Shown one piece after another: positions 24,421 through 31,479 of a stretch of DNA of 58,597 bases. The notes beneath the pieces were generated by a model that saw only the letters and a program-made list of their open reading frames with translations, was not told where the DNA came from and searched no databases. Numbering within the stretch: position 1 is the first letter of the stretch; each line of letters opens with the position of its first letter. This DNA is from Bacteroidales bacterium UBA3843 (GTDB lineage Bacteria > Bacteroidota > Bacteroidia > Bacteroidales > Paludibacteraceae). The stretch covers positions 110,257-168,853 of the forward strand of contig DGHR01000009.1 in NCBI GenBank assembly GCA_002392745.1, in the 5' to 3' direction. Position numbers and translations under genes: made by a program.

Positions 24421-25728
24421 TTATTTTTTAACAAATTCTACACGTCTGTTCTTTGCACGACCTTCGTCGGTAGAGTTATCGGCGAGCGGTGCGGACTGAC
24501 CCATTCCTTTGGCGGACAGGCGGTTGGCTTCGATGCCCATCTCCACTAATTTATTAACGATCGCCTGCGCGCGTTGTTCGCTCAGTTTCTGGTTACCGGC
24601 CACGGTACCTGTGTTGTCCGTGTGTCCCTGAACCTCAAATTTGAGATCCGCGTTGTCTTTCATCAGTTGGGCGATGCGGTTGATCTCGGTCATCGATTCG
24701 GGTTTGATATTTGCCTTGCCGATATCGAAGGTAATGGCATAGGTGATAATCTTGCCGTCGGTTATAAGGCGGTTATACAGAGGTACTGCACCTTTGCACA
24801 GACGCACGTTGGTCATCAAATTACGATGGTCTGCCCAGTAGGAACGCTGCAGTGTGAAGTACTGCGGGCGAGCACAGTTAGGGATATTGACTATACGGCT
24901 TCCGTTGAGGTATACCTTGAGTGCACGCTTGTTGAAGGACAAGGCCGCATGGTTCCATTCCTCCTCTTTAGCCGGCGCTGCAGAACGATTCTCGCGCTGT
25001 TCTCCGCTGGCGGTGATCCACGATGTATAAGCCCAGCCGGAAGCTGTACCGTTGAGATTGATGGTAGCAACGTCCTCGCCCTCTATATTCTTGAGGTGGA
25101 TGATATAATCGCAATAAATGGATTTCTCGTCACTACCGCCGAGAAAGTCAAACTCGAGCGTGAAGGCTTCGGTCAGATAGTTCTTCTGATTTTTCATGAG
25201 CGGCATGATTTCCGTGGAGATGTCGGTGAGGTTGATGACCGTCTTTCCGTTTACGGAAGCAATCTCAGCATTACCTTCCAGCAGATCCCATTTGGACGGA
25301 AATTCTCCCATTTGTTCGCCGACCAAATCATCCTCGAACATAATCTCATCGCCGGGCACGAAGTCGGACTTCGCGTATACGCTCTCTAAAGATTTTTTAG
25401 GCGCTGGGGCTGCATAACCTGATTCAGGCTTCTTGGCGCCGCATTCCGTACAGAACTTACCGGTATTACCTTTGTGTCCGCACGCCGGACACGTCCAGCC
25501 ACTTTGTGGTTGTTCTTGCGGTTGCTGTTCTACTTGCTCTTGCGGCTCTTGCTGCTGAGACTCGGGATTGAAGGCCTTGTCGATACCCTGTTCTACCTTT
25601 CGGTTCACTTGTTGCTCAACGGCATCTTCAGCACTTTTCTTCGCTGAATCAATCAAACGGTTTAAAAACTGTGCATTCATGGGGGTTGTTAACCACAAAC
25701 CACACATTAGAATAAGTAACTTTCTCAT
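24421..25728 (-). CDS. OmpA-family protein with zinc ribbon and LamG-like domain
   Basis: 435 residues. Signal peptide MRKLLILMCGLWLTTPMNA; the start at 25728 is preferred to a longer frame because it begins the signal. Residues about 20-80 are helical and Gln/Glu-rich. A double-Cys zinc ribbon (CPACGHKGNTGKFCTECG) follows near residue 85. Residues about 130-310 look like a concanavalin/LamG-type sandwich (FTLEFDFLGG, WNHAALSFNKRALKVYLNGSRI). The C-terminal 110 residues are the OmpA peptidoglycan-binding domain (YAITFDIGKANIKPES, VQGHTDNTGTVAGNQKLSEQRAQAI, GMGQSAPLADN..RAKNRRVEF). It is the first gene of the operon and would tether the system to the cell wall (inference). Confidence 0.88.
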   Translation of the reverse strand: MRKLLILMCGLWLTTPMNAQFLNRLIDSAKKSAEDAVEQQVNRKVEQGIDKAFNPESQQQEPQEQVEQQPQEQPQSGWTCPACGHKGNTGKFCTECGAKKPESGYAAPAPKKSLESVYAKSDFVPGDEIMFEDDLVGEQMGEFPSKWDLLEGNAEIASVNGKTVINLTDISTEIMPLMKNQKNYLTEAFTLEFDFLGGSDEKSIYCDYIIHLKNIEGEDVATINLNGTASGWAYTSWITASGEQRENRSAAPAKEEEWNHAALSFNKRALKVYLNGSRIVNIPNCARPQYFTLQRSYWADHRNLMTNVRLCKGAVPLYNRLITDGKIITYAITFDIGKANIKPESMTEINRIAQLMKDNADLKFEVQGHTDNTGTVAGNQKLSEQRAQAIVNKLVEMGIEANRLSAKGMGQSAPLADNSTDEGRAKNRRVEFVKK

Positions 25729-25853
25729 TTTGTCATACCCTGTGAGTATCGGGCGCACTTTTAGAAGTTATCGTTGGTTTGTTATTATATGTCGCAATAG
25801 ATGCTATAGGACGTAATAGGACACAAAAAAGCGTGCGCTTTTCGTCGCTTCAT

Positions 25854-25989
25854 TTGATTGTTTGAGGTTCTGGACTACCTTAGAATTTCAAATTTACGCA
25901 CGGAAAACTCACGCAGATACGTGAGCGTGCATAAACCGTACTTGAAATTCTAATGATTAGTTGAAAGTGTCCAGTTTTCAAACAATCAA
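25854..25989. repeat. 136-bp imperfect palindrome upstream of the OmpA operon
   Basis: TTGATTGTTTGA (25854-25865) pairs with TCAAACAATCAA (25978-25989); TCTGGAC with GTCCAG; TTAGAATTTCAA with TTGAAATTCTAA; the centre has CTCACG/CGTGAG. The arms are interrupted by small mismatched loops. The rest of 25729-26136 holds no gene; a roughly 10-bp periodic GTCCTATNRC pattern occurs near 25800-25830. Confidence 0.8.
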
Positions 25990-26136
25990 GTTGGGCTTAT
26001 TACGCTATTATTTATGTATGTTGTTTGTCTGTTGTTTTATGCCATAGGCGGTGGTTGGTTGATTTGATATTTTTTAATCGGTCATATATGGCCGATACAT
26101 TTCTCCATCTTTTACGTCTCAGAGAGGGACGATTTC

Positions 26137-26472
26137 TTATTTCGCCATCAGTTGGCGTTGGACGCTGCCGATGGTGGCACAATGGATAATTGGCATGTCA
26201 CCTGCCGTGTGTTGGCGAGGAAGGAAACGACCTTTGGTAACCGCAGAGAGCATTTTCTCTACAAACGGTTCCAGATTGATTAAGTCCACATGTATTTCGC
26301 TGTGGGTGAGGTTGTATAACTCATCCGCAGCCGAACGGGAGATTTGCTCTACACCCTCCATATCCAGCAGATATTCATTCTCTGGACTTAACGAAGCAGC
26401 CAAACGCTCCATCATCTGGCGTGTGTGTAATTCTGCGCCGTATTGCTCTTGTATGTTGATAATCTGTTTCAT
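26137..26472 (-). CDS. STAS-like DUF4325 protein
   Basis: 111 residues. The central EYLLDMEGVEQISRSAADELYNL resembles the DUF4325/STAS-like fold (strand, then a Ser/Asp-containing loop and helix). No membrane segment. The start MKQIINIQ at 26472 lies only 11 nt beyond the -7 box, so the mRNA is nearly leaderless. In other genomes this family is often found beside histidine-kinase-like ATPases, none of which is visible here. The C-terminal 40 residues (KGRFLPRQHTAGDMPIIHCATIG) are not explained. Confidence 0.7.
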   Translation of the reverse strand: MKQIINIQEQYGAELHTRQMMERLAASLSPENEYLLDMEGVEQISRSAADELYNLTHSEIHVDLINLEPFVEKMLSAVTKGRFLPRQHTAGDMPIIHCATIGSVQRQLMAK

Positions 26473-26483
26473 ACTCAACGCTG

Positions 26484-26514
26484 CAAAGGTACTGCTTTTT
26501 TTTGACATACGCAA
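26484..26514 (-). promoter_or_regulatory. Promoter of the DUF4325 gene
   Basis: TTG at 26512-26514 (TTGCGTATGTC), 20-nt spacer, TACCTTTG at 26484-26491; ATG follows after 11 nt. Confidence 0.85.
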
Positions 26515-26564
26515 GAGAAATGTTGAGTTTTTAGAAAAAAAGGCTGAGCAAGGTGTGTTTTATA

Positions 26565-26838
26565 GTACCTTCGGCCATAGGGCAATTTTTCGGCACGGAG
26601 CATCAATATCCGTCTGCCTATAGGGCAGTGTCGTACCTTCGGCCCCTCCCCTAAAGGGACCCTCCGTAGCTACTTCTTAGCCGCAAGGGCACGATTATTT
26701 CTTAGCCGCAAGGGCACGATTATTTCTTAGCCGCAAGGGCACGATTATTACGCGTCTTGCAATTTTTCGGCACGCCCCTTCCCCTACGGGGTGGGTTCCC
26801 TCCGAAAAAGGAGAGGTATACGTGACTAACTATTTGCC
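26565..26838. repeat. R3/R2 repeat block, copy 2
   Basis: Contains the R3 module (CTTCGGCCCCTCCCCTAAAG.., 26638-26673), GCCTATAGGGCAGTGTCGTA, two TTTTTCGGCACG motifs, and three perfect 25-bp tandem R2 units at 26676-26700, 26701-26725 and 26726-26750 (CTTAGCCGCAAGGGCACGAT + TATTT/A). No gene is seen. Confidence 0.9.
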
Positions 26839-26967
26839 GCATAAAAATGAAGCAGGGACAAGTCCCTTTGTCATAGTGATATCCGAGGGTCTTTGTATGC
26901 AAGCATCCACGACCCTCAAATATCCCTATAACATAGAATAATTATTCTATTCGCTTCATTTTTATAC
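26839..26967. repeat. Structured repeat R4, copy 2
   Basis: Ends GCATAAAAATGAAGC / GCTTCATTTTTATAC. Inside: AGGGAC-AA-GTCCCT, ATAGTGATAT/ATATCCCTAT, GAGGGTC/GACCCTC, the invariant loop CTTTGTATGCAAGCATCCAC, and TAGAATAATTATTCTA. It ends 9 bp before the ychF -33 box. Confidence 0.85.
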
Positions 26968-26976
26968 AACAAAAAT

Positions 26977-27007
26977 TTGCGTATGTGCAATTTTTGTTGT
27001 ACCTTTG
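26977..27007 (+). promoter_or_regulatory. Promoter of ychF
   Basis: TTG at 26977-26979 (TTGCGTATGTG), 20-nt spacer, TACCTTTG at 27000-27007. Confidence 0.85.
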
Positions 27008-27036
27008 CACCCCCAAATGAATAAATCGTAAATGCT

Positions 27037-28143
27037 ATGTCTTTGCAATGTGGAATAGTCGGACTGCCCAATGTGGGCAAAAGCACTCTCTTTAACTGTC
27101 TCAGCAACGCCAAGGCGCAGAGCGCCAATTTTCCCTTCTGCACCATCGAACCCAACGTGGGCGTCATCACTGTCCCCGACGAACGGCTCATCCGGCTCGG
27201 TGAGCTGTGCCATCCCGAGCGCGGCGTCATCCCTACTACCGTCGAAATAGTCGATATTGCCGGACTGGTCAAGGGCGCCAGCCAGGGAGAGGGACTCGGA
27301 AACAAGTTCCTTGCCAATATCCGCGAGACCGACGCCATCATTCATGTCCTGCGGTGCTTCGACGACGAGAACGTCGTGCACGTGGACGGCTCCGTCAACC
27401 CCGTGCGGGACAAGGAAATCATCGATGCCGAACTACAACTCAAGGACCTTGAGACCGTCGAGTCCCGAATCCAGAAATGCGAGAAAGCCGCCAAGGCCGG
27501 AGGAGACAAACTCGCCAAACTGCAACTCGAGGTCCTCGCCAAGTACCGCGAGGCACTCTCGCAGGGCAGAAACGCACGCACCGTCGAACTGGACAACAAA
27601 GACCAGGAAGCCGCTGCGCGTGACCTCTTCCTGCTGACCAACAAACCCGTCATGTACGTCTGCAACGTCGATGAGGCTTCCGCCGTCAGCGGCAATACCT
27701 ACGTCGAACAGGTGCGAGAAGCCGTCAAGGACGAAGACGCGCAGGTGCTCGTCCTCGCAGCCAAGATAGAGAGCGAAATCGCCGAACTCGAGAGCTACGA
27801 GGAGCGGCAGATGTTCCTCGAGGAGATAGGACTGCAAGAGTCCGGCGTCAACCGACTCATCAAAGCCGCATACGCCCTGCTCAACCTGCGCACATTCCTT
27901 ACCGCAGGCTCTGATGAAGTGCGCGCATGGACCTTCCGGGCCGGCATGAAAGCTCCTCAGTGCGCAGGCATCATTCACACCGACTTCGAACGCGGATTCA
28001 TACGCGCCGAGGTCATCAAATACGACGATTTCATCGCACTGGGAGGCGAAGCACAATGCCGCGCCGCCGGCAAACTCGGCATCGAGGGCAAGGACTACCT
28101 CGTCCAGGACGGAGACATCATGCACTTCCTCTTTAACGTATAA
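27037..28143 (+). CDS. ychF: Redox-regulated ATPase YchF (OLA1 family)
   Basis: 368 residues, a cytoplasmic P-loop NTPase of the Obg family that prefers ATP and binds ribosomes. G1 is GLPNVGKST at residues 8-16, G2/G3 lie in PTTVEIVDIAGLVKGASQGEGLGNKFLANIRE, and the G4-like element is NVDE near residue 210. A helical hairpin lies between (DAELQLKDLETVESRIQK). The C-terminal TGS domain (about 280-365) includes EVRAWTFRAGMKAPQCAG and ends MHFLFNV. Length is canonical. Repeat R5 begins at its stop codon. Confidence 0.97.
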   Translation: MSLQCGIVGLPNVGKSTLFNCLSNAKAQSANFPFCTIEPNVGVITVPDERLIRLGELCHPERGVIPTTVEIVDIAGLVKGASQGEGLGNKFLANIRETDAIIHVLRCFDDENVVHVDGSVNPVRDKEIIDAELQLKDLETVESRIQKCEKAAKAGGDKLAKLQLEVLAKYREALSQGRNARTVELDNKDQEAAARDLFLLTNKPVMYVCNVDEASAVSGNTYVEQVREAVKDEDAQVLVLAAKIESEIAELESYEERQMFLEEIGLQESGVNRLIKAAYALLNLRTFLTAGSDEVRAWTFRAGMKAPQCAGIIHTDFERGFIRAEVIKYDDFIALGGEAQCRAAGKLGIEGKDYLVQDGDIMHFLFNV

Positions 28144-28312
28144 ACAGACCGCTTCGCTGACAGAATACGGACCGCTGCGCTGACAGAATACAGACCGCTG
28201 CGCTGACAGAATACAGACCGAATTACACCATGCGGATGGTAAATCGGTCTGTCAGTGAGCAAAGCGAACGGTCTGTACTCTGTCAGAGAGCAAAGCGAAC
28301 GGTCTAAAATCT
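28143..28312 (-). repeat. Repeat R5, copy 2 (inverted)
   Basis: Reverse complement of the modules at 18485-18742: three units of GACCGCT(G/T)CGCTGACAGAATAC, the palindrome GACCGAATTACACCATGCGG..AATCGGTC, then two units containing AGCAAAGCGAACGGTCT. It fills the ychF-exchanger gap. Confidence 0.92.
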
Positions 28313-28320
28313 TTAAAAAT

Positions 28321-29349
28321 ATGATAGAATCATTATTATCCTATGGCTGGTGGGTCGGCGTGGTGCTGATTATTGTCGGCTTTGTGGCGCTGGTCAAGGG
28401 CGCTGACTGGCTCGTGGACGGCGCCTCCGCCGTGGCCAAACAGTTTGGCGTCAGCGACCTGGTGATAGGCCTGACCGTTGTGGCGTTCGGCACTTCCATG
28501 CCCGAGTTCGTCGTCAACATGGTATCGGTGGCGGAGGGCTCCACTGACCTGGCTATCACGAATATCCTGGGCTCGAACATCATCAACACCTTTGTCATCC
28601 TGGGACTGACGGCACTCGTTTATCCGATTGCCTCGCAGAAACGCAGCCGGGATTTTGATATCCCGCTCTCCATCATCGCCGGCATACTGGTGTTCGCCTT
28701 CGTGGCCGTACGCTCGCCGTGGGGCGAGGTGATGCCGGTTGCTGACTGCGGAGAGACACGCGGAATCGGACGCCTCGGAGGAATAGTGCTGCTGCTGATG
28801 TTCGTCTATTTCCTCTACAACACGTTCCGTCATGCCAAGGACCACCCGGAGGAGAAGGAAGAAACCTCTCTCCAGCCCTCCGCTCAAGGGAGGGAGATAG
28901 GTACCGGTCGGGCCATAGCGCTCATCATCGCCGGACTGGTGGGACTCGTACTCGGCGGCGAAATGATAGTGAAGAGTGCTGTGGACCTCGCTACACGCCT
29001 CGGCGTCAGCGAAGCAATCATCGGACTGACTATCGTCGCGCTCGGCACATCGCTTCCCGAACTGGCCACATCGGTCATTGCCGCAACCAAGAAAAACTGC
29101 GACATCGCACTCGGTAACGTCGTGGGAAGCAATATCTTCAATGTGTTCTTTATCCTGGGCACAAGCGCGCTCATCAATCCGCTGCCGGCTTATCCGGGCA
29201 TAGAACTGGACGCATGGACCGCCGCTGCGGGAAGTATTCTGGTTTGGCTCTTCGTCAAGACCAACCGCGAACGCGAAATCAAACGATGGGGTGGAGCTGT
29301 CCTGCTGCTCGTCTATGCCGTCTACTTGACTTATCGGCTCATAGGATAG
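28321..29349 (+). CDS. Na+/Ca2+ (cation/calcium) exchanger, YrbG type
   Basis: 342 residues, inner membrane, about ten helices in two inverted halves. The alpha repeats are VVAFGTSMPEFVVN..NILGSNIINTF near residues 60-95 and IVALGTSLPELATS..NVVGSNIFNVF near residues 235-275, with the acidic and Asn/Ser residues that bind cations. A hydrophilic loop in the middle is rich in Glu/Lys and Ser (HPEEKEETSLQPSAQG). The start MIESLL at 28321 is preferred; the longer frame runs into R5. Confidence 0.93.
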   Translation: MIESLLSYGWWVGVVLIIVGFVALVKGADWLVDGASAVAKQFGVSDLVIGLTVVAFGTSMPEFVVNMVSVAEGSTDLAITNILGSNIINTFVILGLTALVYPIASQKRSRDFDIPLSIIAGILVFAFVAVRSPWGEVMPVADCGETRGIGRLGGIVLLLMFVYFLYNTFRHAKDHPEEKEETSLQPSAQGREIGTGRAIALIIAGLVGLVLGGEMIVKSAVDLATRLGVSEAIIGLTIVALGTSLPELATSVIAATKKNCDIALGNVVGSNIFNVFFILGTSALINPLPAYPGIELDAWTAAAGSILVWLFVKTNREREIKRWGGAVLLLVYAVYLTYRLIG

Positions 29350-29362
29350 GACGGAAACAGGC

Positions 29363-29974
29363 TCAGCGGTAGATGAAATAACCCGCCACTCCGGCAAGCA
29401 CTATCAGAAGAATAGGGTGGCTGAGACAGGAAGACAGATGAGAGACCAAAGCGGAAAGCTTGTTGTCTCTCATCTTTGATTTTGCGCTTTTCAGCCACTC
29501 CGGCAGCACCGTAAAGAAGGCTACCGCTGCAAAGATAACCCAACTGGTGGCATCAATGAAATTGGTCGGCTTGATGAGCAGCAACGCCGCTGCCGCTATC
29601 AGTCCGATGACCGCGAAACGCAGCATACGGAGGGTCTGCTCGAAATACGGATTGCCCTGAAAACGCTTGCTCAACCAGAAATAGGCGCGGCAGATAGAGA
29701 GCATAATAATGAAACTGGGCAGGATGATGGCCGTAGTGGCAAGCAGACTGCCCCACACAGACCCTGTCGCCGTATAGCCGACATACGTCGCGCAGTTGAT
29801 ACCAATGGGACCCGGGGTGACCTGACTGACCGCCACGATGTCCACAAACTCCTGGGACGTCATCCATCCGTAACGCTCCACCTCCATCTGAATCAGAGAC
29901 AAGATGGCCAAGCCTCCGCCGAAACCGAAGAGACCAATCTTGAAAAACGAGAGAAATAGTTGCAGGTAGAGCAT
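29363..29974 (-). CDS. Half-size chromate (CHR) transporter, second gene
   Basis: 203 residues with about five or six membrane helices. FKIGLFGFGGGLAILSLIQ and the SQVTPGPIGINCATYVGY segment are the CHR domain signatures; long-chain ChrA carries two such domains in one protein. A polar loop (PEWLKSAKSKMRDNKLSALVSH) precedes the last helix. It works with the 30083-30718 gene as a two-protein transporter (inference); the real substrate in anaerobes is uncertain. It is separated from its partner by composite repeat R1. Confidence 0.88.
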   Translation of the reverse strand: MLYLQLFLSFFKIGLFGFGGGLAILSLIQMEVERYGWMTSQEFVDIVAVSQVTPGPIGINCATYVGYTATGSVWGSLLATTAIILPSFIIMLSICRAYFWLSKRFQGNPYFEQTLRMLRFAVIGLIAAAALLLIKPTNFIDATSWVIFAAVAFFTVLPEWLKSAKSKMRDNKLSALVSHLSSCLSHPILLIVLAGVAGYFIYR

Positions 29975-30147
29975 TGGTTATTGGTTATTGGTTATTGGTT
30001 ATTGGTGATTTGTGATTGGTAATTGGTTATTGGTGATTGATTCAGGAGTCAGGAATAAGGAGTAAAGACTAAAATGTGTCGTCTATAGTAACTTGTCCTG
30101 CTTTCGACTTTCGACTTTTGACTTTCGACTTTCGACTTTCGACTTTT
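29975..30147 (+). repeat. Composite intergenic repeat R1, copy C
   Basis: TTGGTTAT iterations (from 29975), the core at 30044-30096, then GACTTTC/GACTTTT iterations to about 30147. The right half lies inside the coding end of the 30083-30718 gene. Confidence 0.9.
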
Positions 30148-30718
30148 TTCTTTCTTTGCTCCATTGTGTCAGGAGCGTCAGGATGATGGTGGCCAGGATA
30201 ATCCAGACGGGATTGACGTGTGCAAGCCAGATGAGCAATGCCGCGGCCAAGGAAATCAGGAGCGGCAAAGTAGCTCCGATTCGCTCCTTCGTACTTCGTA
30301 CATCGCTCCTTTGTACATTCATCGCCGTCTTAGCCATCTTGAACAACGGTGCGGCAATCAGTGCCACCACGGCCGGACGGATGCCTTTGAAAGCTGCCTC
30401 CACTGCCGGCTGTTCTTTCCACTCGCTGAAGACCATGGCAATTGCCAATATGATTAGGAATGAGGGTAACACGGCACCCAACACGGCACCGCAGACACCA
30501 CGCCAACCGCCGCAACGCCAGCCGATGAAAATGGCGGAATTGACGGCAATGATGCCCGGTGCAGCCTGCGCCAGAGCTATCATGTTCAGAAACTCTTCCT
30601 CGTCAATCCAGCCGCGACGGTCCACTACCTCCCGTTGAATGAGGGGCAGCATGGCATATCCTCCGCCAAGTGTGAAGGTTCCTATCTTGAGAAATGTCCA
30701 GAAAAGCGAGAAAAACAT
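30083..30718 (-). CDS. Half-size chromate (CHR) transporter, first gene
   Basis: 211 residues, polytopic. FLKIGTFTLGGGYAMLPLIQREVV and ALAQAAPGIIAVNSAIFIGW are CHR signatures equivalent to those of its partner; PG is kept (APGI) although the second Pro is absent. The last 20 or so residues (KKSKVESRKSKVESRK..DKLL) are encoded by the GACTTTC units and core of repeat R1, including the TAG stop. The start overlaps the udk stop by one base (TAATG), so it is translationally coupled to udk. Confidence 0.88.
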   Translation of the reverse strand: MFFSLFWTFLKIGTFTLGGGYAMLPLIQREVVDRRGWIDEEEFLNMIALAQAAPGIIAVNSAIFIGWRCGGWRGVCGAVLGAVLPSFLIILAIAMVFSEWKEQPAVEAAFKGIRPAVVALIAAPLFKMAKTAMNVQRSDVRSTKERIGATLPLLISLAAALLIWLAHVNPVWIILATIILTLLTQWSKERKKSKVESRKSKVESRKQDKLL

Positions 30719-31338
30719 TATTCCCTGTTTTCCCTTAACTGTTGCTTGACGAACTTGGCCAGCATGTTGATGGCGGCGTTGTTGTGCCCGCCTTGTGGCA
30801 CGATGATGTCTGCAAAACGCTTGCAGGGCTCGATGAACTGTTCGTGCATCGGTTTCAGCACGCGTTGGTAGCGATCGATTACCTGCTCTGCCGTACGGCC
30901 GCGCTCCAGTACATCGCGCTTCATGACACGTATGAGACGGTCATCGGCATCTGCGTCTACAAAGATTTTCAAATCCATCTGCTCGCGCATTTTGAACTCG
31001 CGCAACGCCATGATACCCTCGACGATAATAACCTCTTTGGGCTCGATATGGATGGTCTCCTCCTGACGCGTGCACGTAATATAGGAATAGATGGGCTGCT
31101 CGATGGACTCGCCGTCCTTTAGCATCTTGATGTGCTTTGCCAGCAAAGGCCAGTCGAAGGCGTCGGGGTGGTCAAAGTTGATGTTCTGACGCTCCTCGAC
31201 GGGAACATTACTGCTGTCCTTGTAATAAGAATCCTGGGGAATAACAACCACCTCGTTCTTGGGGAGGCGTTCAATAAGTTTTTTGACGACCGTCGTTTTT
31301 CCGGAACCGGTACCGCCCGCAATGCCGATAATAAACAT
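30718..31338 (-). CDS. udk: Uridine kinase
   Basis: 206 residues, cytoplasmic. Phosphorylates uridine/cytidine in pyrimidine salvage. Walker A GIAGGTGSGKTTVVKKL at residues 5-21, IPQDSYYKD, FDHPDAFDWPLL, VIIVEGIMALRE and the C-terminal FADIIVPQGGHNNAAINML are all conserved. The start MFIIGIAGG at 31338 is chosen because it fits the family and lies 29 nt from the -7 box. It heads the operon with the chromate-type transporter halves. Confidence 0.95.
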   Translation of the reverse strand: MFIIGIAGGTGSGKTTVVKKLIERLPKNEVVVIPQDSYYKDSSNVPVEERQNINFDHPDAFDWPLLAKHIKMLKDGESIEQPIYSYITCTRQEETIHIEPKEVIIVEGIMALREFKMREQMDLKIFVDADADDRLIRVMKRDVLERGRTAEQVIDRYQRVLKPMHEQFIEPCKRFADIIVPQGGHNNAAINMLAKFVKQQLRENRE

Positions 31339-31367
31339 AGAGAAGAAAGTTTGTTTAATTCGGGGCA

Positions 31368-31398
31368 CAAAGGTAATGTTTTTTTATGACATACGCAA
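31368..31398 (-). promoter_or_regulatory. Promoter of the udk operon
   Basis: TTG at 31396-31398 (TTGCGTATGTC), 20-nt spacer, TACCTTTG at 31368-31375. Confidence 0.85.
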
Positions 31399-31424
31399 AC
31401 ATTCGCACACAAATTTTCGAAAAT

Positions 31425-31455
31425 TTGTTTATTTCATATTTTTTTACTAATTTTG
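31425..31455 (+). promoter_or_regulatory. Promoter of the 31480 secreted-protein gene
   Basis: TTG at 31425-31427, 20-nt spacer, TAATTTTG at 31448-31455; divergent from the udk promoter. Confidence 0.8.
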
Positions 31456-31479
31456 CAGCAGATTTTAGTAGTTCATACC

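Noticed and set aside
28336..29397. Minus-strand frame of 353 codons
   Set aside because: Antisense to the Na+/Ca2+ exchanger with both alpha repeats; His/Asp-rich nonsense composition.
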